In this document: positions 27,937-37,220 of the stretch, one piece after another
How positions within the stretch are numbered: position 1 is the stretch's first letter
Layout of the letters: every line of letters begins with the position of its first letter
Made by a program: the position numbers and the translations under genes
The notes under the pieces: generated by a model
Databases searched by the model: none
Seen by the model: the letters and a program-made list of their open reading frames with translations, nothing else
What the model was told of the DNA's origin: nothing
NCBI RefSeq assembly: GCF_000147815.2
Contig: NC_015957.1
Coordinates: 4,154,001 to 4,218,000 of the forward strand
Source: Streptomyces violaceusniger Tu 4113
GTDB taxonomy: Bacteria; Actinomycetota; Actinomycetes; Streptomycetales; Streptomycetaceae
Direction of reading: 5' to 3'
DNA length: 64,000 nucleotides

Positions 27937-29292
27937 TTACAGCGTCACGACATCCGCCGTGGCCACCGGCTTTCCGCTGACGAACGACTGGTTGGCCGCG
28001 AGCCCGGTGACCAGCGCCAGCGCCCCGTCCTCCTCGGTGGCCCGCCGGCGCGAGGCGTCCGAGGCGTCCACGGCCGCCTTCCCGGTGGCCGCCGGATCCA
28101 CCGGGCCGTACAGCACCTCCAGCATCCGCTCGTCCCCGCCGCCGTGTCCCGCGTGGTCGAACGCCGGCAGCTCCACCTCCCGCGGCGGCTCCCACAGCGG
28201 CCGCAGCACCAGCCGCGGACCGCCCGCGTTGGCCAGGGCCTGGTCGCCGTGGATGGTGCCGCGGCCGGAGGAGGTGCCCAGCAGCGACGGCTGCCACTCG
28301 CTCTCCTCGACCTCCAGCTCCAGCCGGCCCCGGGTGCCGTTGAACATCACCCGGTAGCCCTCCCAGGGGGAGTAGGCGGTCAGGTGGTACGTCATGGTGG
28401 CACCGGTGTCATAGCGGACCAGCAGCGCCATGTCGTCCTCGATGGTGACGCCGTCGCCGAACACATTGCGGTCGCGGTGGTAGCCGTCCACGCCCTCGGC
28501 GTCCAGATACAGCGAGCGCAGCGCGTCGTTCTCGGCGAGCTCCAGCGCGAACGGGTCGTCCTGCGCGGCGGCGGCGCCGTGCGCCCGCTCGTACTCGCGC
28601 CGGTAGCCGCTGCGCTCGCCCGCCGCACGGCCGTAGAAGCCGAGCCGGCCGTAGCCGAACACCTCCTGCGGCCGGGCCCCCAGCCACCAGTTGACCAGGT
28701 CGAAGTGGTGACTGGACTTGTGCACCATCAGCCCGCCGCTGTGCTCCTTCTCGCGGTGCCAGCGGCGGAAGTAGTCGGCCCCGTGCCGGGTGTCCAGCAG
28801 CCATTCGAAGTGCACCGAGAGCACCTCGCCGATGGCGCCGCCGGAGAGCTGCCGGTGGACCTCCTCGTGCACCGGGTTGAAGCGGTAGTTGAAGGCGACC
28901 GCAAGATGGTTGCCGGTCTCCTGGACCGTCTCCAGGATGCGACGGCACTTGGCCGCGTCGGTGGTCATCGGCTTCTCGGTGACCACCCGGCAGCCGGCTC
29001 GCAGCGCGGGCACGACATACGCGTCGTGCAGGGCGTCCACGCAGGTCACCACCACCTCCTGGATATCGTCCGCGCGCAGCCGCCGCTCGAACTCCTCGGG
29101 GGTCCAGGCGGCGGCCTCCGGCTCGCCGGCCTCCTTCAGCAGCCGCTGGTGGTGGGCGATGCGCACCGGGTTCGGATCGCACAGCGCGGCGACCCTCAGG
29201 TGCGGGCGGCGGGCCAGCGCCTCGGTGAACATCTGGGCCCGGGAGCCGGTGCCCACCACCACGGCCCGGGACGGGGTGTTGCCGACGGTCAT
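27937..29292 (-). CDS. Gfo/Idh/MocA family oxidoreductase
   Basis: 451 residues. N-terminal Rossmann motif VVVGTGSRAQMFTEAL, then VVVTCVDALHDAYVVPAL and the family EKP signature (VVTEKPMTTD) with the catalytic Lys. C-terminal alpha/beta domain includes GGLMVHKSSHHFDLVNWW, the usual active-site His region. Enzymes of this family reduce or oxidise sugars and cyclitols with NAD(P); the substrate is not evident. GGAGGACGC precedes the ATG. The gene stands alone. Confidence 0.92.
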   Translation of the reverse strand: MTVGNTPSRAVVVGTGSRAQMFTEALARRPHLRVAALCDPNPVRIAHHQRLLKEAGEPEAAAWTPEEFERRLRADDIQEVVVTCVDALHDAYVVPALRAGCRVVTEKPMTTDAAKCRRILETVQETGNHLAVAFNYRFNPVHEEVHRQLSGGAIGEVLSVHFEWLLDTRHGADYFRRWHREKEHSGGLMVHKSSHHFDLVNWWLGARPQEVFGYGRLGFYGRAAGERSGYRREYERAHGAAAAQDDPFALELAENDALRSLYLDAEGVDGYHRDRNVFGDGVTIEDDMALLVRYDTGATMTYHLTAYSPWEGYRVMFNGTRGRLELEVEESEWQPSLLGTSSGRGTIHGDQALANAGGPRLVLRPLWEPPREVELPAFDHAGHGGGDERMLEVLYGPVDPAATGKAAVDASDASRRRATEEDGALALVTGLAANQSFVSGKPVATADVVTL

Positions 29293-29488
29293 GCGTCCTC
29301 CAGCGGGAAGCAACGATTCAATCCGAAGTCGATCAACGCGTGCGCAGGATAGGACGATCGGCGGTCCGCCAACACGGGGTGGGACAGGCGGCGCCGGGGA
29401 TCGGACGCGCGCGGGGGTGCGTCGGTGGACCCTGTGCAAGGATGAAATATGTGCACATGATCTCCAGGTCCCGGAAGGGCGACGGGCG

Positions 29489-29863
29489 ATGATCGACATC
29501 GAGGAGTCGCTGCGCGAGATGATGGAGTGCGAGGGCGCGCTGGCGGCCTCGCTCGTGGACTATCTGAGCCGGATCACCCTGGGCGCCGTCCAGACCCCGC
29601 GCGGTCCGGACCTGGAGAAGGTGGCCTACGGGGACACGGATGTCATGCGGGCCAAGCTGTCCACTCTGGAGCTGCTCGGCTACGGCCCGGACCGTCTCGA
29701 GGACATCGTGGTCACGCTGGACACCGAGTATCACCTGATCCGTCCGCTCAGCCAGCGCACCCGCCAGGGTGTCTTTCTCTATCTGGTGGCCGATCGGGCG
29801 CGGGTGGATCTGGACGCCGCGAGGGCGGCGATGCGGACTGTGGCCCACCGGCTTGATGTGTGA
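29489..29863 (+). CDS. Small protein of unknown function
   Basis: 124 residues, mixed alpha/beta, no signal peptide or membrane segment: ECEGALAASLVDYLSRITLG, then DLEKVAYGDTDVMRAKLSTLELLG, IVVTLDTEYHLIRPLS and FLYLVADRARVDLDAARAAM. The pattern is reminiscent of the roadblock/LC7 fold, though not certain. A GGAAGGGCGACGG stretch supplies the ribosome site. It sits 172 nt before a sensor phosphatase on the same strand; a regulatory link is possible. Confidence 0.75.
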   Translation: MIDIEESLREMMECEGALAASLVDYLSRITLGAVQTPRGPDLEKVAYGDTDVMRAKLSTLELLGYGPDRLEDIVVTLDTEYHLIRPLSQRTRQGVFLYLVADRARVDLDAARAAMRTVAHRLDV

Positions 29864-30035
29864 CCGTGGTAGAGGGGCCGATATGACCCGTGACGCTCGA
29901 CGAGGAGCGCCGCGGTGAGCGATGCGTGGCCGAGCCGCCACACACCGTGCCGATGCGTATCGGAGACCGGGACGGCCCCCGATCGTGTGCCGCCAGGCTT
30001 CACGGTCCGAGGGTGATAAATGGTAGGAAGGGTGC

Positions 30036-32801
30036 GTGGTCGGAGTTTTCGGTCGGTCAAGACCTGCCCCACACCCCCTGTCCCCGAAGCGCTTCCGTTC
30101 GCTCTTGAGCATGCGCAGCTTGAGCGTGCGCAGCATCGCCGGGCAGGTTTTCGCTGTTCAAGTGCTGCTTGTCGGCCTCCTCATCGTCGCGGCCACGACG
30201 GCACTCATCCTCCAGGCGCGTAACGACACCGAGCAGGAGGCCGTCCGCCGCGCGACCGCCGTCGCCCAGACCTTCGCCACCTCCCCGGGGATCGCGTCCG
30301 CGATGGGCACCGAGAATCCGACCGCCCAGTTGCAGCCGCGGGCCGAGGAGACCCGTAAGCAGGCGCATCTGGACTTCGTGGTCGTGGCGAACACCAAGGG
30401 CATCCGCTACACCCACCCCAGGCCGGAGTTCATCGGCAAGGAGCTCGTCGCCGACTGGCGGCCCGTGGTGAGGGGCAAGATCGTCACCGAGTCCGTGCAG
30501 GGGCCCCTCGGCCGCGAGGTCCAGGCCACCGTCCCGGTCCCCCGGGGCAACGGCACCGTGGCCGGTGTGGTGTGCGCCGGAATGACCGCCGCGGATGTGA
30601 GCGGCCGGGTCGAGCGGCAGCTTCCGCTGGTCTTCGGCTCCGCCGCCGGTGCGCTCGCGCTCGCCACCGGCGGGACGGCGCTGGTCGGCGGGCGGCTGCG
30701 ACGCCAGACGCGAGGGCTCGGCCCCGCCCAGATGACCCGCATGTACGAGCACCACGACGCCGTCCTGCACTCCGTGCGCGAAGGCGTGCTCATCGTCGAC
30801 AGCCACGGCCGCCTCGTCCTCGCCAACGACGAGGCCGGCCGGCTGCTCGACCTGCCCCGGGACGCCGAGGGCCGCCCCATCACCGAACTCGGCCTCGAGC
30901 CGCGCACCGCCGAGCTGCTCGCCTCGGGCCGGGTCGCCACCGACGAGGTGCATCTGGCCGGGGACCGGCTGCTCGCCGTCAACCAGCGCCCCACCCGGTG
31001 GGACGGCGGGATGTCCGGCAGCGTCGCCACGCTCCGTGACTCCACCGAACTGCGCGCGCTGTCCGGCAAGGCCGAAGTGGCGGAGCGGCGGCTGAGGCTG
31101 CTCTTCGAGGCGGGCTCGAAGATCGGCACCACCCTGGACATCGTGCGGACCGCCGAGGAGCTGACCCAGTTCGGCGTCCCGTGGTTCGCCGACTTCGCCA
31201 CCGTCGACCTCGTGGACCCCGTGCTGCGCGGCGACGAGCCCGCGGGCAGCGCCATGCGCCGCACCGCCACCAGTGGCATCCGGGCCGACCATCCGCTGTG
31301 GCGGGTCGGCAAGATGATCACCTACGCCGGAGGCGTGCCCCAGGCGCTGGGCTTCGGCGCGGGCCGGCCGGTGCTCGAGGCGGATCTGCGGGCCTATGAG
31401 GGATGGCAGGAGCAGGACCCCGAACAGGCGACGAAGATCGTCAAGTACGGCATCCACTCGATGATCACGATCCCGCTGCGGGCCCGGGACGTCACCCTGG
31501 GCATCGCCACCTTCTGGCGCTCCGAGCAGTCCGAGCCGTTCGACGAGGACGACGTGGCGCTCACCGAGGAGCTGGTCGCCCGCGCCGCGGTCGCGATCGA
31601 CAACGCCCGCCGCTACACCCGCGAACACGCCATGGCGGCCACCCTCCAGCGCAGTCTGCTGCCCCAGGGCCTGCCCGAACAGGACGCCCTGGACGTGGCC
31701 CACCGCTATCTGCCCGCCCAGGCCGGGGTCGGCGGTGACTGGTTCGACGTCATCTCCCTGCCCGGCGGCCGGGTCGCCCTCGCCGTCGGCGATGTCGTCG
31801 GCCACGGACTGCACGCCGCCGCCACCATGGGCCGGCTGCGCACCGCCGTGCACAACTTCTCCGCCCTCGACCTGCCGCCCGATGAGCTCATCACCCATCT
31901 CGACGAGCTGGCCAGCCGGTTCGACCAGGACCAGGCCGCCGCGGGCACCGACGCCCCGGGCATCAGCGGCGCAAGCTGTCTGTACGCCATCTACGACCCG
32001 GTCTCCGGCCGCTGCACGATGGCGGGCGCCGGCCACCCGGGCCCGGCGGTGGTCCTCCCGGACTCCACCGTGACCTTCCCCGAGATCCCCCTCGCCCCGC
32101 CGCTGGGCCTGGGCGGCGAACCCATCGAGACCGTCGAGCTGGAGCTGCCCGAGGGCAGCCGGCTGGCCCTGTTCACCGATGGGCTGATCCGGGACCACGA
32201 CCGGGACTTCGACGAGGGCCTCGGCGTCCTGCGCGCCACCCTCGCCGGACTGCCCGACGGCACACCGGAGGAGACCTGCCAGGCCGTCTTCGACGCCATG
32301 GCCTCCGCCCACCCCGGCGACGACATCGCTCTCCTGGTCGCCCGCACCCACCTGCTGGACCCCGGGCACGTCGCCGAATGGGAGCTGCCCTCCGACCCCG
32401 CCGCGGTCGCCCGCATCCGCAACGAGGCCGCCGAGCAACTCACCGCATGGGGCCTGGAGGAGATCGCCTTCACCACCGAACTCATCCTCAGTGAGCTGAT
32501 GACCAACGCCATCCGCTACGGATGCGCCCCCAGCCGCGTCCGGTTGCTGCGCGCCCGCACCCTCATCTGCGAGGTGGCCGACGGCTCCAGCACCTCCCCG
32601 CATCTGCGCCGCGCCGCCACCACCGACGAAGGCGGCCGAGGGCTCTTCCTCGTCGCCCAGTACGCGCTGCGCTGGGGGACCCGCTACACCCCCAATGGCA
32701 AGATCATCTGGGCCGAGCAGCCCCTGACCGACCCGATGCTCCCGCTGGCCGACCCCGAGGGCGAGGATCTCCTCGACCAGTGGGACGACATCCCCGGCTG
32801 A
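30036..32801 (+). CDS. Membrane sensor SpoIIE/PP2C serine phosphatase with PAS, GAF and anti-sigma-type ATPase domains
   Basis: About 921 residues from the GTG at 30036 (AGGAAGG just upstream; an ATG at 30111 is possible). Membrane helix about 38-60, an extracytoplasmic sensor (HPRPEFIGKELV; CitA/DcuS-like), second helix about 196-218, PAS (DAVLHSVREGVLIVDSHGRLV), GAF (about 350-525), SpoIIE/PP2C phosphatase with metal-site residues in GGDWFDV (about 566) and GDVVGHG (about 585), and a HATPase_c domain (TELILSELMTNAIRYG; DEGGRGLFLV). Such proteins set partner-switching of anti-anti-sigma factors in Streptomyces, here probably in response to an external small acid. Confidence 0.94.
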   Translation: MVGVFGRSRPAPHPLSPKRFRSLLSMRSLSVRSIAGQVFAVQVLLVGLLIVAATTALILQARNDTEQEAVRRATAVAQTFATSPGIASAMGTENPTAQLQPRAEETRKQAHLDFVVVANTKGIRYTHPRPEFIGKELVADWRPVVRGKIVTESVQGPLGREVQATVPVPRGNGTVAGVVCAGMTAADVSGRVERQLPLVFGSAAGALALATGGTALVGGRLRRQTRGLGPAQMTRMYEHHDAVLHSVREGVLIVDSHGRLVLANDEAGRLLDLPRDAEGRPITELGLEPRTAELLASGRVATDEVHLAGDRLLAVNQRPTRWDGGMSGSVATLRDSTELRALSGKAEVAERRLRLLFEAGSKIGTTLDIVRTAEELTQFGVPWFADFATVDLVDPVLRGDEPAGSAMRRTATSGIRADHPLWRVGKMITYAGGVPQALGFGAGRPVLEADLRAYEGWQEQDPEQATKIVKYGIHSMITIPLRARDVTLGIATFWRSEQSEPFDEDDVALTEELVARAAVAIDNARRYTREHAMAATLQRSLLPQGLPEQDALDVAHRYLPAQAGVGGDWFDVISLPGGRVALAVGDVVGHGLHAAATMGRLRTAVHNFSALDLPPDELITHLDELASRFDQDQAAAGTDAPGISGASCLYAIYDPVSGRCTMAGAGHPGPAVVLPDSTVTFPEIPLAPPLGLGGEPIETVELELPEGSRLALFTDGLIRDHDRDFDEGLGVLRATLAGLPDGTPEETCQAVFDAMASAHPGDDIALLVARTHLLDPGHVAEWELPSDPAAVARIRNEAAEQLTAWGLEEIAFTTELILSELMTNAIRYGCAPSRVRLLRARTLICEVADGSSTSPHLRRAATTDEGGRGLFLVAQYALRWGTRYTPNGKIIWAEQPLTDPMLPLADPEGEDLLDQWDDIPG

Positions 32802-32972
32802 CCCCGCCGCCCCGCATGGTCGCCAACGGGAGGGCCGGACGGACGCTCCGCTGGTCACCGGCGGCGCCCGATTGGCGCTGAAGCGGGGTCAGACGACACC
32901 CTCATGGCGTAGAGCGCCGCTCACCACGGGCCGTTGGGCCCGGCGGCGTGATGGGCTATGGAGGAATGCGGC

Positions 32973-34840
32973 ATGCGCAAGAGGCTGCGGGAGCGGCTGC
33001 GGTACTGGTTCGACGGGACGATGGACCGTGGCACCCGCTGATCGGCTGGCTGGGGCTGGCCTCCTTGGCGTTGATCACCCTGGTCTCCGCGGTGGTGGTC
33101 GCCTTCGCCCACAAGGACACCGAGGACAACGGCGGTTGGCTCGGCGTCGTCTGGATGAGCCTGCTGCGGACCCTCGATCCGGGCACGATGGGCGGGGACA
33201 CGGGCCGGCCGCTGTTCCTGGTCCTCATGCTCACGGTGACCATCGGCGGAATCTTCATCGTCAGCGCGCTGATCGGTGTGATGACCACCGGCCTGGAGGC
33301 CCGGATCCAGCAGTTGCGCAAGGGCACCTCACGGCTGATCGAGCACAACCACACCATTGTGCTGGGCTGGTCGGAGCAGGTCTTCACGGTGATAGCGGAG
33401 CTGGCGGAGGCCAACCAGAGCGAGCGGCGCTCGTGTGTGGTGATCCTCGCCGACCGGGACAAGGTCGACATGGAGGACGAGATCCGGCGCCGCATCCCGG
33501 ACACCGGGAAGACCCGGGTGGTCTGCCGCTCCGGAAGTCCGCTCCAGCGCGGCGACCTGGAGCTGGTGAGCCCGGACAGCGCCAAGGCCATCATGGTGCT
33601 GTCTCCCGTCGGGGACGACAGCGACATCGACGTCATCAAGACGCTGTTGCTGCTCAACGGCCGCACCTGGACCGGGAGGCGGCCCAATGTGGTGGCCGCC
33701 GTGCAGAGTTCGGCGAACCTGGCGGCCGCCCGGCTGGCCGCGGGGGACACCGCGCTGGTGATCGACGCCGATGACATCGCGGTCGGGCTGATCGTGCAGT
33801 CCCACCGCCAGTCCGGTCTGTCCACCGTCTTCAATGAACTGCTCAGCTTCATCGGCAACGAGATCTACCCCTGGCACGCGCCCGCCTTGGCCGGCGCCAC
33901 CTACGGGGAGTCGCTGAACGCCTTCGAACTCGGTGTGCCCATCGGTGTGCAGCGCGCGGACGGCGAGGCGCTGGTCAACCCCGCCATGGACACCGTGATC
34001 GAGCGCGGGGACCGGCTGCTGATGGTCGCCGAGGACGATCTGCTCATCAAGATGGCGGCCACCCGGCCCCGGATCGCGCGCTCGGCGATGGCCGCGGCCG
34101 CGTTCCGCCCGCCGGTACCTGACCGGACCCTGCTGATCGGCTGGAACTCCCGCGCGGAGAAGATCATCGCGCAGCTCGACCTCCTGGTGAAACCCGGCTC
34201 GGTGGTGGACATCGCCGCCCCGCGCCCGCCCCGGGAGGAGACGAACCGGGAGCTGAGGAACCTCACGGTTGGCTTCAAGCACTGCGAACCCACCCGCCGC
34301 CCGTCGCTGGAGGCAGTCGGGCTGGACGGCTACCGTCATATCGTGGTGCTGACGGACGACGGGATCGACCCCGGGCGGTCCGACGACCGCACCCTGGTCA
34401 CCCTGCTCCACCTGCGCGACATCGAAATCCAGCTCGGCGATCCGTACTCGATCGTCACCGAGATGCACGACGACGCCAACCGCGAGGTCGCACAGGTCAC
34501 CAAGGCCGACGACTTCATCGTCTCCACCAAGGTGATCAGCCTGCTGCTGACCCAGCTCACCGAGAACCGCCATCTGTACGCGGTCTTCGCCGACCTCTTC
34601 GACCCACAGGGATCCGAGATCTACCTCAAACCCGCGCCCAGTTATCTGATACCGGGCGCGGAGGCCAACTTCGCCACCGTCATCGAGGCCGCCCGGCAGC
34701 GCGGTGAGACGGCCATCGGCTACCGGCTGGCCCGGCAGAGCGATGAGCCACCGCTGTACGGCGTCCACCTCAACCCGTCCAAAACAGCGCCGCTGACCCT
34801 GGAGGAGGGCGATACGGTCGTGGTCCTGGCCGAGGACTGA
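32973..34840 (+). CDS. CASTOR/POLLUX-type ion channel with RCK domains, N-terminally frameshifted
   Basis: The main frame gives a long protein: membrane helices (LIGWLGLASLALITLVSAVVV; PLFLVLMLTVTIGGIFIVSALIGV), then Rossmann/RCK-like halves (HTIVLGWSEQVFTVIAELAE; RTLLIGWNSRAEKIIAQLDL) as in CASTOR/POLLUX calcium/potassium channels. The natural start is the ATG at 32973, with GGAGG eight nt upstream, encoding MRKRLRERLRYWFDGTMDRGT; that frame hits TGA right after. Adding one C to the CCC run at 33034-33036 restores the expected ...DRGTPLIGWLG. Either a one-base sequencing error or a real mutation. The in-frame ATG at 32948 would give an unrelated N-terminus. Confidence 0.85.
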
Positions 34841-34854
34841 ACCACGGCGCGGAG

Positions 34855-35601
34855 TCAGCCGAGCGCGCGGCGGGCGCCGGGGGTGTGGCCGAAGGCCCGG
34901 CGGAAGACATCGATGAAGGCGCTGCTGGACGCCCAGCCGCACCGATGGGCGACGGCCGTGATCGGGGCGCCCTCGGCCAGCAGCCGCAGGGCGTGGTGCA
35001 GGCGCAGTTGGGTGCGCCACTGCGGGAAGGTCATCCCCAGCTCCGCCGCGCACAGCCGGGTCAGGGTGCGCTCGCCGACCCCGACCGCGGCGCCGAGCTG
35101 CCGCAGGGTCCGGTGGTCCGCCGGGTCGTCGTGGAGGAGGGCGCACACCGCGGCCAGGCGCGGGTCCCCGGCGGCGGGCACATGCACCGGCTGCTCGGCA
35201 CAGTGGCGGAGCTGATCGAGCAGTACGGCCCGCAGCCGGCGGCGTTCGGCGCTGGCGTCCCCCGGCCGCGCGGTGTATTCGATGATCAGCTCGCGCAGCA
35301 GCGGGCCGACGCCGAGGACCGCGGGCTGCTCCAGCCGCAGCGGATTGTCCGCCACCGCCAGCCCCACCATATGGAGGTCGGTGGCGCCGTACGCGCGGTG
35401 CTCATGGACGGTCCCCGCCGGTATCCACAGCGCCCGGTTGGCGGGCGCGATCCAGCTTCCCGCGTCGGTGGTGACGGCCAGCACCCCTCGCCCGGCGTAG
35501 ACGATCTGGTGCTCGTCGTGCCGATGGGCGTCGACGCCGCCACCGGCGGGCAGCGGACGCAGGCCCGTCGTCGCCTGGGGAGTGTGGCGGATTCTCGGCA
35601 T
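34855..35601 (-). CDS. AraC-family transcriptional regulator with cupin sensor
   Basis: 248 residues. N-terminal cupin half (HRHDEHQIVYAGRGVLAVTT; WIPAGTVHEH) and C-terminal double HTH (TLRQLGAAVGVGERTLTRLCAAELGMTF; ITAVAHRCGWASSSAFIDVFRRAFG), the NimR-like layout. It lies 40 nt downstream of the SDR gene on the same strand and may be cotranscribed with it. Its target and ligand are unknown. Confidence 0.92.
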   Translation of the reverse strand: MPRIRHTPQATTGLRPLPAGGGVDAHRHDEHQIVYAGRGVLAVTTDAGSWIAPANRALWIPAGTVHEHRAYGATDLHMVGLAVADNPLRLEQPAVLGVGPLLRELIIEYTARPGDASAERRRLRAVLLDQLRHCAEQPVHVPAAGDPRLAAVCALLHDDPADHRTLRQLGAAVGVGERTLTRLCAAELGMTFPQWRTQLRLHHALRLLAEGAPITAVAHRCGWASSSAFIDVFRRAFGHTPGARRALG

Positions 35602-35641
35602 CGGAGGCCATTTTATCGGCCGCCGGCTCTTACGAGGGTGG

Positions 35642-36418
35642 TCAGCGGACGGTCAGCCCGCCGTCCACGTTCATGATGGTGCCGGTAGTCCAGCCGGCCT
35701 GCGGGGAGGCGAGGAAGGCCGCCGCGGCGGCCACCTCGTCGGGTTCGCCGACGCGGCCCAGGGGATAGGCGTCCCGGGTGCGGCGGTCGTGCCCGTCGCG
35801 CTCCTCGGCGCTCATCGGGCCGAGATGATCCCGTTCGTAGGTGGGGGTGCGTACGGCGCCGGGGGCGATGCCGTTGACCCGGACGCCGGAGGGGCCCAGC
35901 TCATTGGCGAGGGCCCGGGTCATCGCGTTGATGGCGCCGCGGGTGGCGGAGTAGGCCGCGGACGGGCGGTCGGCGACCATCTTGTGCGCCCAGTAGCTGC
36001 TGATGTTGATGATGCTGCCGCGGCCCTCGACGAGCGCGGGCAGCAGCGCCTGGGCGAGGAGGAAGGGCACCCGGACATTGAGGTGGAGCATGGCGTCGAA
36101 GGAGTCGGCCGAGGTCTGGGCGAGCGGGCTGAAGTGTGCCGTGCCCGCGTTGTTGACCAGGGTGTCCACCCGTTCGGTGAGCGCGAGCACCTGACGCGCG
36201 GCGGTGGTCACGGCGCCGGGGTCGGCCAGGTCGACGGAGAGGGTGCGTACGGTGGTGCCGTGTCCGGCCAGGGTGTGCCGGGCCCGGTCGAGCTTCTCCT
36301 GGTCGCGGGCGAGCAGCAGCAGGTCGGCGCCCTCGGTGGCGAAGGCGTCGGCGATGGCGTAGCCGAGGCCCTCGCTGCCCCCGGTGATCACCGCGGTCAT
36401 GCCGTCGAGATGGCTCAT
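35642..36418 (-). CDS. Short-chain dehydrogenase/reductase
   Basis: 258 residues. Cofactor motif TGGSEGLG, NNAG in the fourth strand region, Ser in NISSYWAH and the C-terminal GTIMNVDGGL all fit classical SDRs. The catalytic YxxxK reads YSATR, i.e. Arg replaces Lys; activity may be altered. Divergent from a TetR gene whose apparent operators (36502-36559) lie in the shared promoter, so this SDR is probably its target. Confidence 0.92.
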   Translation of the reverse strand: MSHLDGMTAVITGGSEGLGYAIADAFATEGADLLLLARDQEKLDRARHTLAGHGTTVRTLSVDLADPGAVTTAARQVLALTERVDTLVNNAGTAHFSPLAQTSADSFDAMLHLNVRVPFLLAQALLPALVEGRGSIINISSYWAHKMVADRPSAAYSATRGAINAMTRALANELGPSGVRVNGIAPGAVRTPTYERDHLGPMSAEERDGHDRRTRDAYPLGRVGEPDEVAAAAAFLASPQAGWTTGTIMNVDGGLTVR

Positions 36419-36501
36419 GCCCGTGGCTCCTGTTCGGTCGTGCGGGTGGGACGTGTGGCGAAGAGGCCGGCGGGGTAGGCGGCCGTGGTGCCGCTGGCTA
36501 A

Positions 36502-36520
36502 ATGGACAGATTTTGTCCGC
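36502..36520. promoter_or_regulatory. TetR operator candidate 1
   Basis: Imperfect inverted repeat ATGGACAGATTTTGTCCGC, with arms GGACA and TGTCC. It shares the GGACA-core/TGTCC pattern with the stronger site 39 bp further on, and lies on the side nearer the SDR gene. Confidence 0.65.
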
Positions 36521-36540
36521 TTAGAGTTCAGCCTACGGAG

Positions 36541-36559
36541 GTGGACAGTTTCTGTCCAC
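36541..36559. promoter_or_regulatory. TetR operator candidate 2 (perfect inverted repeat)
   Basis: GTGGACAG-TTT-CTGTCCAC, an exact 8-bp inverted repeat with a 3-bp centre, ending 19 nt before the TetR start codon. Its position implies autorepression by the TetR protein and control of the divergent SDR gene. Confidence 0.75.
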
Positions 36560-36578
36560 TTCTGACTAGGCTGGGGAC

Positions 36579-37190
36579 ATGACGGGCATGCCCTCCGCTC
36601 AGCGGCCCCCCAGACCGCCGCGCGCGGACGCGCGGCGCAACGCCGCCCGCGTCCTGACCGCGGCACGCCAGGCGGTGGCCGTCCATGGCTTCGATGTCAG
36701 CTATCACGAGATCGCGCGGCTGGCCGGTGTCGGCGTCGGCACGGTCTACCGTCGCTTCCCCGAGCGGGCCCAACTGCTGGAAGCCGTCCTCCTCGATGTG
36801 CTCGGCGAACTCGCCGACAGCGCCGAACAGGCCCTGGGCGAGGACGACTCCTGGCCGGCCTTCACCCGGTTCTTCACCGGCCTCGCCCTGCGCACCGGAG
36901 AGAACGCGGGGTTGTCGGACTCCCTCGACGACCGCGGCGGACCCCAGGTGGCCGCCGCCCGCCGCACCCTGCTCGATCTCGTACGGCGCCTGACCGAACG
37001 CGCCCAGCGGGACGGCGTGCTGCGCGCCGATCTGTCCTGGCGGGACATTCCGTTCCTGGCCAGGGCGGCCGCCGCCGGAGCCTGTGTGCTGGACCTCCCG
37101 GCCGACCGGCTTCAGACCGAACGGTGTGTCACGGTCGTCCTCGACGGAATGCGCGCACCGGCGAGCACCCCACTGCCCGACCGGCTCTGA
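36579..37190 (+). CDS. TetR-family transcriptional regulator
   Basis: 203 residues. N-terminal HTH: ADARRNAARVLTAARQAVAVHGF, then SYHEIARLAGVGVGTVYRRFPERAQLLEAV. The C-terminal helical ligand domain (FTRFFTGLALRTGENAGLSD) resembles the group often controlling dehydrogenases. Its upstream DNA has two matching inverted repeats (36502-36520, 36541-36559). It is divergent from the SDR gene. Confidence 0.94.
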   Translation: MTGMPSAQRPPRPPRADARRNAARVLTAARQAVAVHGFDVSYHEIARLAGVGVGTVYRRFPERAQLLEAVLLDVLGELADSAEQALGEDDSWPAFTRFFTGLALRTGENAGLSDSLDDRGGPQVAAARRTLLDLVRRLTERAQRDGVLRADLSWRDIPFLARAAAAGACVLDLPADRLQTERCVTVVLDGMRAPASTPLPDRL

Positions 37191-37220
37191 TCACACCTCC
37201 GTACCGCACACTGGGGTGTC

